Numbered from the stretch's first letter, positions 49,847 to 63,375 are shown. The stretch: DNA of 64,000 nucleotides from Dipylidium caninum (GCA_017562135.1 QEYB01001046.1:5270001-5334000), one strand, 5' to 3'. The notes: generated by a model from the sequence alone, not told the origin. Translations and numbers: made by a program.

Positions 49847-51565
49847 ATGGCTTTAGTTGACTATTCTTCCAGCGATGACGAAAGTAAATGCAAAAACGAG
49901 GGCCATCTCATGCTACCACCTTTTCCCTCCGACATCGTAGGAGACTCAGTACGATTTTCCGAATCCGGTTTGGAATCCTCTTGCGGCGGACGGATACGAG
50001 GCTTTTCTCATAAACATGGAAACTGGGCTACTTGTGTATTTATTCCGGGTAAGCGGTTTTAATACCAAATTTCTGGAATATTTCTCCATTAAGACGTTCC
50101 TTTAATTATGCTGTCAAGTTCTAAAATTCGGGTGTTTTACAATGTTATATGAAAAGTAAAATCTGACACTCCTTTGTATAACAAATAAAATTTCCCGATG
50201 GTTGCTCCTCTTTTCAGCTTCCAATCTTGCTATTGTCATATGTTCATGCAGTCCCTGATTTTATTCAGAAAAAATGTTTTTGACCACCAAATTTGTTATT
50301 TTTTTTCAAGGAAGAGGGTTGTGTTTTGCCTTATTGCCAACTTAACTTGTTTCTAAATAATCTACGTTAGTTAGACCTATTCTCAATAAACCATGATTTA
50401 CTGAAACATAACCAATTGTCTTGCTTTAGTTTTTCTATTATTTTCATAACTTTAAACTTTTTAGTTGGATGTGAACATATAATTCCAAATCCAACAGATT
50501 TCAAGTGACTTACTTAACCCCCGAGACAATTGAATACTGGCATTTTCTTTATTTTCAGCTAGTGCGTCGCTTGAAATGTTTTTCAATACCCTTTTAAACA
50601 ATATTGGTACAGTTCTTTCCAAGTGCAATCGGGACTTTCATGTATGTGAAGATTTTCATTTGAGCCTGACGAAAACCTGGCCTATCTTACATCATTGGAT
50701 CACGGGTCTTACTGAGGCAGTTCGTGGAATCTCTGCAGTTCATAAAAGGTTTTATTCGCTTATTTTTCATTGTGTTTAGGCTTTGCATCACTCTCGACGA
50801 AGCAGCTTTCCTCGTGAACGATGAAGGAACTAGGTTAGGTTTTAATTCGACTTTATCCTAAAGGTCTTTTTTAGTTGTTAGGGTTAATAAGTCTACCCGC
50901 TTAACAAGCATAGTGAATGATCTCAATGGCTTGGTCGTTTCATACCGGGGTGAACCTTATTACAAAGTGAGCAGTCTCTTCTGAAAAAAGCAATGTTTAA
51001 TGATAGGACCCCGTTTTTCATTTCAGCCTTTTATGGTGTCTTGGGGACGTGAACGAAGTTGTTTCCACTGATTGGAAAAACGCTTGCCTTGTAAGTATCT
51101 GATATACATCGTCAGTTTTACAGCCCAAGTCCAAACCTTTTTCCTCACGTTTATAACGATTCATTGTTTCACTAAAAGATATGAACACTTTCGATTTCAC
51201 ATAACCTCGTACAATCTGGTAACCTTTTGCCTTACACGACGTTTAAGGTACTTTATACGTACTAGTAGTATATTATTACCATTTTACTGAACATACTCCA
51301 GCATACAGTGTCAATGCTACTAATTTTTAATAGGTTCGCTTTTTGAAATAATAAGTTTATCTCAATTCATCTCATACAGTTTTGTTGAGTGCTTGTAATG
51401 ATGAATATGGTCTTTTCTTCTGTTGTACCGAATGTAAACAAGTAATTTTTATTTCAGACATTAGTTAACGCTTTTACTTCTTCCCAATCGCCTACGGAAG
51501 GATTTGAACTGATGAAGTTAGTTCTAAAAACGGGGGACAAAAAATATAGTTTTCCTCTTTTATAG
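49847..51565 (+). CDS. USB1: USB1 (Mpn1), U6 snRNA 3'-5' exoribonuclease / phosphodiesterase
   Basis: USB1 trims the oligo(U) tail of U6 snRNA and leaves a protective terminal phosphate. Six exons, 49847-50048, 50559-50748, 50780-50833, 50882-50966, 51007-51090 and 51458-51565, sum to 723 nt (240 residues), with every junction in phase. The N terminus MALVDYSSSDDES matches the usual YSSSxxE opening. Next come GRIRGFSHKHGNWATCVFIP (family: [21 protein letters not shown]) and both catalytic HxS motifs of the 2H phosphodiesterase fold: DFHLSLT and FHFSLLWCLGD. The last exon ends KTGDKKYSFPLL, like the family end KSGNKFFSMPLK. ATG 49847 is preferred over upstream starts because it begins the conserved opening. 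Two AATAAA signals lie about 100 nt past the stop. Confidence 0.96.
50967..51006 (+). other. 40-nt intron in USB1
   Basis: Begins GTGAGC, ends GATAG, and removal joins GEPYYK to DPVFHFSLLW in phase 0. A more typical acceptor (TTTCATTTCAG, ending 51026) lies 20 nt downstream, but using it would shift frame and delete the second HxS motif. Confidence 0.87.
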
Positions 51566-54500
51566 CTTGCACCGATGGTTCTTCTTAAAAATCGTATTAC
51601 ACGTCGTACTTTTCACTTCATTTCAAAATTGGGAGTACATTCGTTGCGACGAATTTGCCATGATTTAATAAACTAAATAAATGCCGAGATTTGAGCGTAT
51701 AATGGACTATGTGGAAGGTACGGGTCCCTTATTCCGTGGTGTTTCGAAAGACTGTTTTAGATATCTGCTATTTATGGTTGATAGAAACGCCAATGTGAAT
51801 GTTAGCATTGGATCTATATGTAGGAACTTACTAGAGTTTCGCTGCAATATCACATTCGGAGGGGTTCCCAAATGGGGCTCTTATGGGTCAGACCCAGTAT
51901 TTTGTGCTGTGAAGTTTGAAATACGTGGGAGGTAGGAGGGGAGTTATTGTCTGAGACTTGGTTTGGTCTTAGGTTTCTCGGAGTGAGAGTGTCTCGGGGC
52001 TCACAGCGCTCTCGAGAAATGGTGTCAGGTAAGGACCGCAGTCCTTGAGGCAATGGGCTTTCAGTCTGCATGGCACGATATTTCCTTTTTGGGAAGCTGG
52101 TTCTGTTGTACTCTTTCGTTCATCCGTCAGCCCGTCTCGTGGTTGCGCAGGTATGTTAATCAGTGCAAAGTTCGGCCACTGTGGTGCGTAGGGAATTGCG
52201 ATAGACTCGCACCGCCACATTCATTGGAAGTGGCAGATAGTTTGGCAAACGGAAAGCGAGGGGTTTCCACTTTCATAAAGAAGTAAGAAGGCGGTCAGAT
52301 ACTATGAGGAGGGACTCCGACTGAGAAACAGGAGAATACCAACCGAAAGTGGGGTTTTGGCGTGCTTCTTGCGGTTGAGGTCGATGCAAGACGTCTAGCT
52401 GGTCGTCAGATAAGTCAGGACGTTGCCTGTCTCCCCTACAGAACGAATTCTGGTTGAGCGTTTGGCGGCGGGGGAATGTTAGAGGATGTTTGAAGATATC
52501 AGTCGAATCGCTCTACTTCGTAAATCCGGCGATTCTCATATTAGCAGCCACCGTAAAGGTCCTCGCTTCCCCCCACAACTCTCGGCCCAGTTTGAATTAT
52601 GACATTTTATAATGAACACAATTCTATCGACATGTAAGGGCTACCTAAGTCATTTCTTTTTGTCTGATCTATCCCGGAGTGCCAAGTTTCCTTACATACA
52701 AATGTACTCTGAGATGAGAGCAAATGTCAGACGTGGGTATTCTATAAAACTTTCTTCTTCAGAGCTTCGTCTCCAGTGGCTTCAATGTCACAGCCGAATT
52801 GCTTTGAGCAGGCGATGACCACCGACTCGCTGGGCGTGTAGAGGAGGAAATGGCGCCTTTCAGTACACTACTTTCAGAAAGTGTATTTGAAATTCTTGCA
52901 GGTCGTGTTTTCTTCGAATATGATTGCTTCAGCAACCCCTCTCAAAGTATTACTTGCGCATCGCTGTAGCTATTCTTTGCTTCCGTCTGGTAGAAGTCCG
53001 AATCTCAAAGTATCCCATATATGCTTGGTGCGTATGGGTTGGAGTTGGCGACCCTCCTACAATAAGTCTTCACTCATTTCGAAGATAATAACCACCTTTT
53101 TCTGTCTTTTGCACTCGAATGTGAGGTCTCATTGGTGGAATTGGCGTCCCTTTTCATTCAAATTGAGATCTCTGTGAGCCCACACCAAGGCGGCATCCGC
53201 TTTTCTCAGTGCGTCTCAAGGTCCGAGGCGACCTGAAGGGCATGCCTCGAGGAGTGGATAGGGCAATGAAAAGGAAGAGAGATCCTGGGGGGTGGTGAGA
53301 GACGGAATAAGAAGAGTCCTCCTAAATTCGGGCAGGCAGCAAGATATTACTGTTATACCAAACACCTGAAATGCGTGTAGAAAGCGGTTTTGCGTGGAAA
53401 ATGGTTTGTAGAGTGCGTGCGGCGTAGCGTTGGCTGCATTATGCCACGACTTCAGTGCCAGACAAAGTGCGTTCATTCGTGACATCCAGACATTTCCTAA
53501 CCGTCCCCATTTCAGTCTGATGGGCGGAGGACATTTAGATGGCGAATCATTACCATTGGGTATACGAAGGAAAATAATACGGATGCGTCGTTGAGGCAAC
53601 GCAACGCACACACCCGGTGGACTAAGTGATGCTGATACATTTAGGCGCATTAACCGACATGTCAGGGTGAAGAGGCCTCAACATTGTGGTCTTGGGATTT
53701 CATAGAGTTCACCTGCGCTTCAATGCGTATTCGCGGCAGAAGAGCTGAGAAATTTTGGCCCCAACCTTGGGGTAACAGGCGAGTCGCGAGTAAGTGGTTA
53801 AACGATGGAGGAAACGTCGCTCGTCACGGTGTTGAGATAGCTTTGTCGTATTTGTAACCTTGTCCTGAAAGAATCCCTATTACTATCCGGGGAATTATAC
53901 AAGTATTATACAAACTGACAAATTAGCAATGTTATTTTGTGAGAAAGTGTGGAGAAGTAGATGCAGAAATAAGTTTTCCGTAAAGCCGCGATTAATCAAC
54001 ATATTTGCCGTTAGCGTCGATGACTCGGGAAGAGTATCTTTGTTTTTTTAGGAAATTCCAAAGGATATTTTGTCATTGACGAACCAAATAAAAATTAACG
54101 ATACTGCAATTGCCAACGGCCCTTGAAGAATAAAGAAAACCAAAGAGTGTATGAATTGGCGAGCATCTGCAATCACATCCCAGGGTTGATGTGAAGGAAA
54201 ACACAAGAATTTGGATGTCAGACGGCGCAATTTTAGACAGGAAGAAGAGGGATCGGGACACACTAAAAAGAATATGGGAAGATGAAGGTGGCAGAACACT
54301 ACCTGGGGTCGAATTTCCCCATCCTCTCTCTGGTCATTTATAGAGAAAAAGTGAGTTGACTAGTTTGTGGCGTCGCGTCGTCTATGAGGTCCTCGTTCAA
54401 TGTGTGAATCACGAGGCGAAGAGTGTAGTAAGCAGAAGAGGCACCCATACTTCGACGCAGTCGCGAAAATAGCTGCGGTGTTTTGTCCTCGCGTCATTCG

Positions 54501-57500
54501 ACACTTGCCTTTTTGTGGCGAAACATTTAAGTCAACGTGGCCGTCCTGTGACATCCATTTGAGCCAAATAAGGATGCTCCAACTTGTGGAGGTTTAACCA
54601 TCGACGTTTCCGGTAGACGCCTTAAGTGCTTTGTCCAGAATAATTGCGAACTTCGAAAAGTCACGGTTGCTCGTATCAAACTTATTTTTAGTGGAGTTTT
54701 GTGTAAACAATACCTTCTGGTGAAAGTGATGTCCCCGTCTTCTGGCATACGCGTCCACAACAAAAGAGGAAACCGTATTCGTTGGATATGGAGGCAGAGA
54801 ATGCGGCACATTAATAGGGATTTTGTAAGGCTGGAAGAAGTTCATGGCCTTTTTAATGTTGGGACAACGTCGAACGCTAACAAGTCTTATCGAGTGACTC
54901 TTGGGTTGCGATGATCGCCACCCATGTAGTTGTTCAAACCGGCCGTTGGAGACTCTTAGACCGTTTACAGCACCCACTGAAAATGTCTAATCGCATTTGA
55001 CGGTTAAGTATAAACAGTCATATTCAGTAACGTAAACTTAACGCGAAATGCTCGGTTGTAAGAAAACGAACCAAATTTTTGTTGTATAGAAGTAAGGCTT
55101 AAGTTTATATTCGTCAAGAGGCCCATGCTGACGGCACAGGCAATGGGCGATAATTGCGACCTGCCAGGGCTTTGGCCCGGTGGAGTGTTTGGGACGTTGA
55201 CGTCAGGACACAAACGAGACTGAGTTCGCCTGTCACTTTTGGCGAGGATTTTTGTCTAACTGGTTGTTGTCGGGGTAAATGTCACGAGTACAAGGACAGA
55301 GAGTTTCGCCTTTTAAACTTTCACAGGCCCTCAGGGTGCAGGCTCACGGTCTCGTTTGTCTAAACTGAGCTCTTAAAAAAGTCATCTTTGACTTTACTGC
55401 ACTGCTATTGCCTCATGGTCGGAAGGGGGAAGTAAGCTTTGTGCCGATCTCCTCCCATGTCGCCTATTCCTTTTCGTGTTTACATAAGTGAGCGTTTTCC
55501 CACGTGCCACTGCTCTCGAAATTAAAAAGAAAACTTAAGCTAAAACGGATTATTTTCGCCGTTAGCACTGCACCATATATCGCCTATACATGCGTAGAGA
55601 AAGTAAGAAAGTGACATTGGCGGCTTGTCTGCCATTTGGAGTGTTAATTGAATCGACGGTACTGCAATGCTCCCACGAGGACGGTCGCGGTGGTATACTT
55701 GGGGCGCTGCACCATCGGGTCTCGGATGCTTCACGCGACCGCCTCGTGGGGGCCCTTGGCGGTGATGCGCAGTTCCCTGACAGACAAGTTATTAATTACA
55801 CTTTCTCGGATTTCGCCGTTTGCTTTCAGAAGAACACAGTTAAAATAACCTCGATTCGTGTGGTGCCTTCGTTTTCGTTTGAAGCAGGCTAATTCGATGT
55901 ACCTGAAATAATGCGCTGTTAACCTCCTCGGGTAAGTAAAATGGGCAATAGCATTCGCGGACAATGTCTGAGTCTGTGCCCTTCTGTGGCAGACACTTAA
56001 AACTCCCATGGTTATTGCAAGCTCATCTGTCATTCGATCAACGTGAATGGGTTTACTTGCCCTCGGGAGCTCTTCGCTCCGGTCCCAGGGTCGAGGCCTC
56101 CGGACATTACCAGCGCTGTCCCTAACGTAATGCTCAAACTCCTACGAATTCTGAAGGCAATTATGACTTTGTAAGGAAGTCGGCGAACCATTTAGCGCTG
56201 TGACAGTGAGTAAAATATCCCCAACGTAACCTACTAATTTACTCGCCCACTCCGCGAGGAATCCCAATACCCATAGGCGTCACTGCGCTCTATTGTCCAC
56301 AAGGCTTAGTTAACAGCCTAAAGGATAAAGGAGTAGTAAGAGAGAGTAGCAAGTGCGTTTGGCTTGGCAGAAAATAAAGACTCACAATGGACCAAAGGTT
56401 CAAACAAAAATAAGCATGGTGCGTAGTGGATGGATGAAGGTGGATGCAATCATCGTAGCCTGTGAAAATGTGGGCGGTTATGCAGCTACGCGTTTTGGAG
56501 CGTTGTATAAAAGTCAAATCTGGGTTCATAAGTAAGCTAACCGAAAGGAAACACCGATGGGCCTTTGAAGCAGTGCAAATGAGTGGCGGGCGTGGGAGAG
56601 GTTCCGGTGTGTAGGGTGCGAATAAGCACACTCAAGACTGGACGGGCGCAAGGAGGAGGGGGGTGAGAGCCCGTCCATGCTGCTCATCGCCGTCGCCGAA
56701 GGCATCCGCATATGCTGAGACCCAGCGTCCATCGCGAGGCGCCCTCGTGGCTGATATTCCGCTTTTCCTCCATCGCCGTAAGACCTTAATTAAACAACAT
56801 TCCAGCTTCATTTTCGGAACATTCGGCCACTTTTGCGTCTTTAATCGGTACAAGGTAGTGCCAGAGAATGGAAACATGTCAGTGGAAATGTAGAGGCCAG
56901 GACTGATAAGAAAGCAGACGCTCCTTCCACAACATCCCTGTATCCCCATTTTTGGGGGGACGAGGAGAATTTCGTCACGGAAGAAAGGAGGCAAACTGTC
57001 CACCGGGGGCAACAAAACGCTGAAATTTTGAGTTACGAGATGCTCCTGCTACGTTAACTGTTAATTACAGCTGCACCAAAAATAGATGCATCCAAAATGA
57101 AGTGAGGGGAGACCTCTCATTGTGCCAAATAGTTCTTATAAGGAGTATTCGTTGCGAACATGACGATGTGACCACATAGTAGACTTGTCGAGCCGAAGAT
57201 ATCAAGTAGCACTCGCTACCTGTGACATTCAGTGGAAAGAAGTCACTTCTCGGCTCGCCTCACCTCACACGCGGATAGGGTGACCGGGTTCAGACGCGCA
57301 AATGTCGCTTCAGGTTTGGCAGACACTCTCTCATCTCTCATCTCCCAACCTGGCAAGAACACGATTCTAACCCTTTTATCTGCAAGTATGGCCGGTGATG
57401 TGAATATCACCGCCTCCGTTAAAAAAAATGAACCAGAGAGCACTCTTTTCACCTATCTGCAATTAACTGCGAATAGGTTTGAGAGCCGCATCGAAGGGGA

Positions 57501-58362
57501 CCTTTGACACCCACGTTAATTTGAGCGGCACCACCGTGTTTGTGAACCAAGGGGAAAGTTCTCCAGATTACTGGCAGTGTGGTGATTCCACACCTGAGAA
57601 TGGGCAGATTCCTCGAAGCAAGAAAGGTGACATTAAGCGGGAATGTTAAATATTCAACGAGCTTATAAACAATGGACCAGTCTTTGAGCTCCCTTGGGAG
57701 CGAAAGATTAGGCCTGCTGGTTCGAAGAGGGGGGCATCGGCCTCACCTGCCTTGCTGGGAGACTTTGCCACAGTCCATCCTCGCGATGGCTCCGAGTTTG
57801 GACAATTTAATTCTCACAGGTTTTTTGACTGTTCAGGTGAAATCGCAATTTATCATTTCCTACTGACATAGGAAAAATTAATTTATTAATTTTAGGCCCA
57901 AATTGGAGCATAAGTCAAGTTGAAAGGCATTAAACTACTGAGTGCCGCCTTGGCTCTTACCTGCTCCTGGGCAGTTTGTGGCTCGGGCAAGAAACTCCAC
58001 AGGACCTTATGCCACACTGCGGAAGACGGAAAGCGTGTACAAAAGCATACTTACAAATGAAGCTCTGAAGTTGCACACTATGAATTTATATTTTAAAAGT
58101 TGGTGTTGGATCAGGGGCGAAAGGACTCGGCTATCATTGAATAATTTGTGGCAGTGTTGGGTTCGCACCCAACCCAAGAATCGTCAATCACCTCGCGCCC
58201 TGCTGGGCCGAATCGACTGCGAGGACTTGCTGCCCTGCCGTGTACCACTCTCTTGCGGTAATACGATGCGGAGGAAAGAGTATTTTTAGTTAATGTTAAC
58301 AGGAAATGACGCGATCGCGGTCGTCTCGTGAAGGGGAATGAAAAAGCAAGCAAGACAGGAAT
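51566..58362. other. Large intergenic region, no supported gene
   Basis: Several open frames of 90-145 codons occur (for example 53216-53650 on the minus strand), but none shows a domain, compositional bias typical of a protein here, or linked splice sites. A short inverted repeat, TTGGGT/ACCCAA around TCGC, is at 58157-58172. The region lies between convergent USB1 and the orphan gene, so the outer parts are 3'UTRs. Confidence 0.4.
51667..51681 (+). terminator. Twin poly(A) signals of USB1
   Basis: AATAAA at 51667-51672 and again at 51676-51681, about 100 nt beyond the USB1 stop codon. Confidence 0.6.
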
Positions 58363-60410
58363 TCATAAGACGATAGGTAGATTATGCGACGCACCTAGGT
58401 GAGACGAGGTTTCATCCATTTTGGCCAAATGCTCTGTTCCCAGCAAGTCAATCCTCTCGTCTGAGTAGTCAGATTCACTGCTGGAATACTCGTCGACCAC
58501 AACCACGCTGCGGTATTTCTTGGGCACGAAAGCGTCATCGTCCATGAAGGGCACATCATACCGATTGCCGTCTCCATTGAAGGCGCTAGTGTCGTCCTCG
58601 CTGAGAACCTTCTCCACCTTCGAGGGGGTGACCGAGTCGGGAAAGAGGTGGTCGTCATTTACTGCTGGTTGCGGCTGCAGCCGACGACGGTTATGACGAG
58701 GGCCTTCGAGCGTCGCCGACTTGACGCGCATCAGACTAAGTGAAGACTCCCAAAGTGGAGGGTTGCCTGCGAGTGTTCGGCGTTGATCCAAAGTCCCCAC
58801 CCTCCGGAAGGTGACCTGCTTCTTCTTCGAATTGACAGGGGGCATGTAGTATATTTCATGGCCGGGGAGGACCTTCCCCACAAAGAGAGCGTATTTGATG
58901 TCGAAGTCGAGCTCCTCGTCCGCATGATTGGGCTCTCCGTCCCGGCTTGAGTTATCCCCTCCATCCACACGCTGCATATCATGACCGAGTGCTTCAGCAA
59001 ACGTTGGCGTCGCATTCTCCTTATCATTAGAAATATTTAACACTTTCGTAGCAGAACATAATGGAGATATTTTCAACGAAGACGTAGCATTTGCGTTTAC
59101 TCCAGTTTCCTCTCCAAACTGTTTAATTTCCGGTACATTGTTCGTGGCGGTAGGGCTTTTCGACACCGAAATAAAGGATTCATTGTCTGAATTCTTCGTG
59201 CAGACTGTCTGGACCTCAGACATGTCTGGTTCCTGACTTATTTCGTGATTGGCGTTGCCAATGGTACACTCCTCTCGACCGGGTCGCGATATCAAAAACT
59301 CCAAAGAAGGTGTATGAGGCGAGACTGTTTGGAGTTCACTTGTGTGGTGAATTATTTTAGCTTTTGACGGACAGACCTCCTCATGCCTATCAGCCTCGAT
59401 GGAAACAAGAGGTGTAGATTCAACAATTTCGTTTGCTCGTCTATGAACTCTGTGATTATTAACGTCGGGAAGTGTTATCTCTTCTGCAGTAGCCTTAGGT
59501 AACTCTGTCTCTCTCCCATCATCGCTGTAGAGAGTGGCCTCGAGTGGAACGAGGAACTCTTCCAGGTTCAGTTCCTTTTCTATTCCTACTTGCACACTTC
59601 TAATCTCGCGTGTACCTTCTCCTTCGCATGGTTGCGTGCGATCTCCTTCCATCCTGCTACTTTCCTCTGTCTCTCCGTTCCCCTGATGATCCGCTTCATT
59701 CCTTATTGTAATCGCCTCGACTTCTCGTTCTCCATTGTCTATCAGCACATGAGACGCCTCTCCCTTTTTTCCAAAAATACGCAAATCCTCGTGCGATTCT
59801 ATCAATCCACTATTCTCTTGTGTGGGCTCAAAGTCTGAAACTTCACTGCCGGTGGGCTCATTTGATGGAAGAATCAGTGAAGCATCTGACAATTTGCTCT
59901 CTTTCCCTGAGACTTTGTCACAAACGTCTCTTTCGGCATTAGGGTGTGATTCCGAAATATCGGAATCGATGGCGTTGTCTTCTATTTCAGGACAAACAAA
60001 ATCTTCCGTATTTTGTCAACCGTAGCAGATAGCCCACGTTCTTCTTCTGTATTTTCCGGTCCATTGGGAGAATTGGAGAACTCAGATATAGATGAAGAGT
60101 CCAAGTTAGCAGCGCCTCTCGTTCTATAGTTCTCTGATTCCTTCGAGGAATTTCCATCTACCTCGAAAGAAATTGTAAAATCCAAAGTCTCAACTGTGGT
60201 GTCTGCATTTGCTTGGAAAATATCTGAATTGGAAGCAGGTTTTCCGTCATATAAGTTTTCACTGCTCCTGTCTACTTTTCCGTTCGATCGGGACGCAAAT
60301 CGGTTAAAATTTGGAGGGGACTCGCCATTACTTGGGTTCGTCGATTGCTCTTCGGTCGGCGGAGATGTGTTTTCGGTGTCTTCCAGCGAAGATTGGTTCA
60401 CCTCATCCAT
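58363..60410 (-). CDS. Acidic, disordered 670-residue protein of unknown function
   Basis: I do not recognise this protein. Two exons, 60038-60410 and 58363-60002, are separated by a 35-nt intron. Together they give 2013 nt, an exact multiple of three, ending in TGA. The start is ATG 60410. Residues 1-430 are rich in Glu, Ser, Asn and Thr with no hydrophobic core. A more structured block near 440-520 contains LDFDIKYALFVGKVLPGHEI, YYMPPVNSKKKQVTFRRV and LWESSLSLMRVKSA, and is the part most likely to be conserved. The C-terminal region is acidic again, with SSSESDYSDERIDLLG close to the end. No signal peptide, membrane span or zinc motif is visible. It may be a scaffold or regulatory protein, but that is a guess. 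A downstream exon replacing the last few residues cannot be excluded. Confidence 0.82.
60003..60037 (-). other. 35-nt intron in the 670-residue orphan gene
   Basis: On the minus strand it begins GTGGGC and ends GGAAG. Without splicing, the first frame stops shortly after (KILFVLK, TAG). Removing exactly 35 nt joins it to the long second frame (FVCPEIEDNAID) and makes the total length divisible by three. Confidence 0.75.
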
Positions 60411-63375
60411 CGGCTACAAGCAGATAAACTTCTCCAGGTGCTGATAACGGAAGTGCTGACAGTAGCCTCGGACAGGGAGACGTAATCAATACGCAATTTA
60501 GCGCCAAGTTGAACTATCATGACGCGGGGATTTTGGCTAGTAGCCATTCTCACTGCCGCTCGTAGAGGCACTGCGCGAGCCAATCACCGCGCCGCTGCGA
60601 GCTCACGCGGGGCGGCACGGGCCAATGAACGACGAGCGCAATGAGCGAATTGATTGGAAGAGGCAGACGCTCCCACGTGGCCAACTTAAGCAAGGCCTGA
60701 CGGCCACGTTCGCCGCGGGAGGGATACCAAGACGAGCGGTTGCTCGGATCCACAAACCTCTGTTTAACCAAATAGTTACGTCAAACACGGTCGTCGCGAG
60801 CAGTCTGGTCACATGGGAACACGCGCAGAGGGTTCTAAGCTCTTCTAAGGAATTCCGAACAAAGAACGAAGAGTTTAACGACGCATGGAATTCATAAACA
60901 CATACGTCCTAAACTGGAACCGCATGTAGACGTTGCCATAATTTTTGATGACTTGTCCGACGTTTCACATGTAGGCCATTGAGCGTCGAATTCACCCCTC
61001 TGCAAGAAGCGGGGTGGGGGGTGGTCTGGAGGAATGGAATGAAATGAAATGGAATCTAAGCCCTCCTTCGTCTATACAGGCGGATTTCAATTAAGATATT
61101 TAGTTCATGACATTCGTATTCGTTAATGGTCAAATCTATTGGTGACCATCTCCAAACATAGAAACATTTACCCGATGTTTTTTGCGTCTTTAACGCCAGA
61201 AATCATATTCCTCTTTAACAATGCTGTTTGCAGCTCGCCCAACTAGTGAGCTCTCGGCCTATGTGTTGCAGACTTAGCGAGAGTTGTTGCTACAATTTAG
61301 AAGTCTGTGAATGAATTTAACAATAAAGCGACGCAATATTTCTACTTTGAGAGTAATAAAACTCGCCTTCCTAGGGTTTAATTATTCACATTATTTGAAG
61401 TATTCTTCTGTGCAGGCAGTCAACATTTGAGGAGAAGCACTTCATGCGGTGGTAACAGACGGCAGGGAGTCGTATGCCACGGGCGGAATTTCCTCTGCCA
61501 CATCGGCGTTGGAATTGTGTCTCAATATGAGGTTGCCAAGTTCTCTTTAAAAGTGCCTTCTGTGACGGGGAGTCAAAAGGCGGAGCATGAACGAGAGAGG
61601 AACCAACTGAGTTTGGCTAAATCGAAAATGTTAGTAACGAAGTTCGGTCGTTTACGCGAGACACGCCCTTTGGACTACCGCTGATGAAAGGACGCTATAG
61701 GCCGAAAACTCAACAGATATTTAGTTATTTCCTTTACAGTTGCGGGAAGTCACCCACCCTGTCGTTGAATTGGGGTATTCCCGTTATTTCATCCTCCTCT
61801 AAAGGAAGCAGTTTGTGCCGGTATTTTTTAACTTCTCCAGTTCTCCCAGCCACTCGGAGAGGCTATTGGGCCAACCTTGCAATATTCGAAGCGTGCATTA
61901 ATTATTAGGGTAGAAGAACTCGAAGTTTCAAATAACTTCTACTCTGTCAGCTTAATGTCTTGAAATTCGTGCGAATCTGCTTTAGATTCCTCCTCCTTCG
62001 TCCGTGCATGCAAGCCTGCACAGACTGCCCTCGGATGCCGAAACACTCTCTTCCGTGCTTCATCCTCATTGACTCCAAAATATGCTACATTGTTTGACTT
62101 CTTGACCGGCTGCCCAGAGGGCGTTTAGTTTCGTCTGCTCTCTGCCGACCACTGCAAGTGCGTGCGCAACGTCTGGTGTTGGCACCACTCTTCGCATGCC
62201 TCAAGCAACCATGTCGGCTCGTGCCGCCCCCGACCATAAAGGCAATTTAACTGCACTTCACTTTGGAACCTTAAGGCAGGCCTATAATTGTGATTTTTTC
62301 GCAGGCGTGGGAGACTCATTAGTTTCACTTGCATTTTTTGGTTAATTATAGCTCTTTCTGTTGGATCGCTGAGGGCGTAGATAACAAATATTTCAAAGTT
62401 AACTTGCTTTTTCTGGAAAAAAATTGCATTAGAATAATCGCAACCTCGTCTTCTCCGTGCTTATTCACAACTTCAAAACCCGTTTGAGAAAAAAATTATT
62501 CAAATAAGAGTGTCCCAACTCTTATTTGAGTTTGGGCGAGCGGGAGCCAGGCCGTGCAGGCGGACATGTGGTCGAGGGAGATTTCCTCACAAAGTGAAGC
62601 GTTGATTAGAACGGATCCATATGATTTACCCTTCAACGTATTTCATGCCTACAGAAGACATGTCGCCGGCAATGAACTACTACTACTGGTGTTTGGGTTG
62701 TTGACCAGAGAAAGGTCTACTCAGAGGCAGCTATTTGAAAGTTCTCGCTGTTAGTATGTCAGACGCGGCAAATGCGCTCTTTCGTCCCCGGCGCGGTCTG
62801 CGGGAGATGCCTGCCGTCTTCCAACTGTTCTATTTGCAGTAGCGGTAAATTTTCTTCTACCCTGCCATGACTTTTACGACCGAGCGGAAGACTTAGGTAG
62901 ACACAAGTAGCAAATCACTTCTATTCCTATCTCGGACGCTCACTTCCCTCTTTTTCACTTTCCTTTCAGACTGTTAGGGAACAAAGATAAAATAACCCCT
63001 TCCTTTTCTATGATAACTCCTTGCAAATTTGTCGAAGAGTGTTTGTGTCCATGTTTTTCTTTTAGTTTTCAGACCTACAAAGATCTACAAGAGACAATTT
63101 TGTGCAAATTTAAGGAAAGGCATCAAAGCGCAATGCTTGACAATTTCAGACCCAAATTATTTTTATTTCAGTTATTAGTGTATGCCACCTTCGCAACAGG
63201 CCCGCTCTTTCGGCGAGGAGCGCCACTCCGCACGCGCTTCGGAGGAAGAGGCTACGATAGCTTTGAATCAATGAACGTCGCCATTAAGTGATTGTGCACC
63301 ACCGCAAAACGGAGAAATGTCACTGTAGACACTTTGACCCAATGATATCCCTCTAATGATTGTCATTTTCTCACC
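60411..63375. other. Intergenic, no supported gene
   Basis: It starts with the upstream region of the minus-strand orphan gene, which is G/C-richer near 60540-60740. Frames up to 90 codons occur but none carries recognisable motifs or consistent splice sites. Confidence 0.4.

Noticed and set aside
53216..53650. 144-codon minus-strand open frame
   Set aside because: No domain, no linked splice sites, composition not convincing; a frame of this length can occur by chance in 6.8 kb of noncoding DNA.
58157..58172. tRNA T-arm-like hairpin (GGGTTCGCACCC)
   Set aside because: It is a simple 6-bp stem with a 4-base loop; no acceptor stem, D-arm or anticodon arm could be placed around it.
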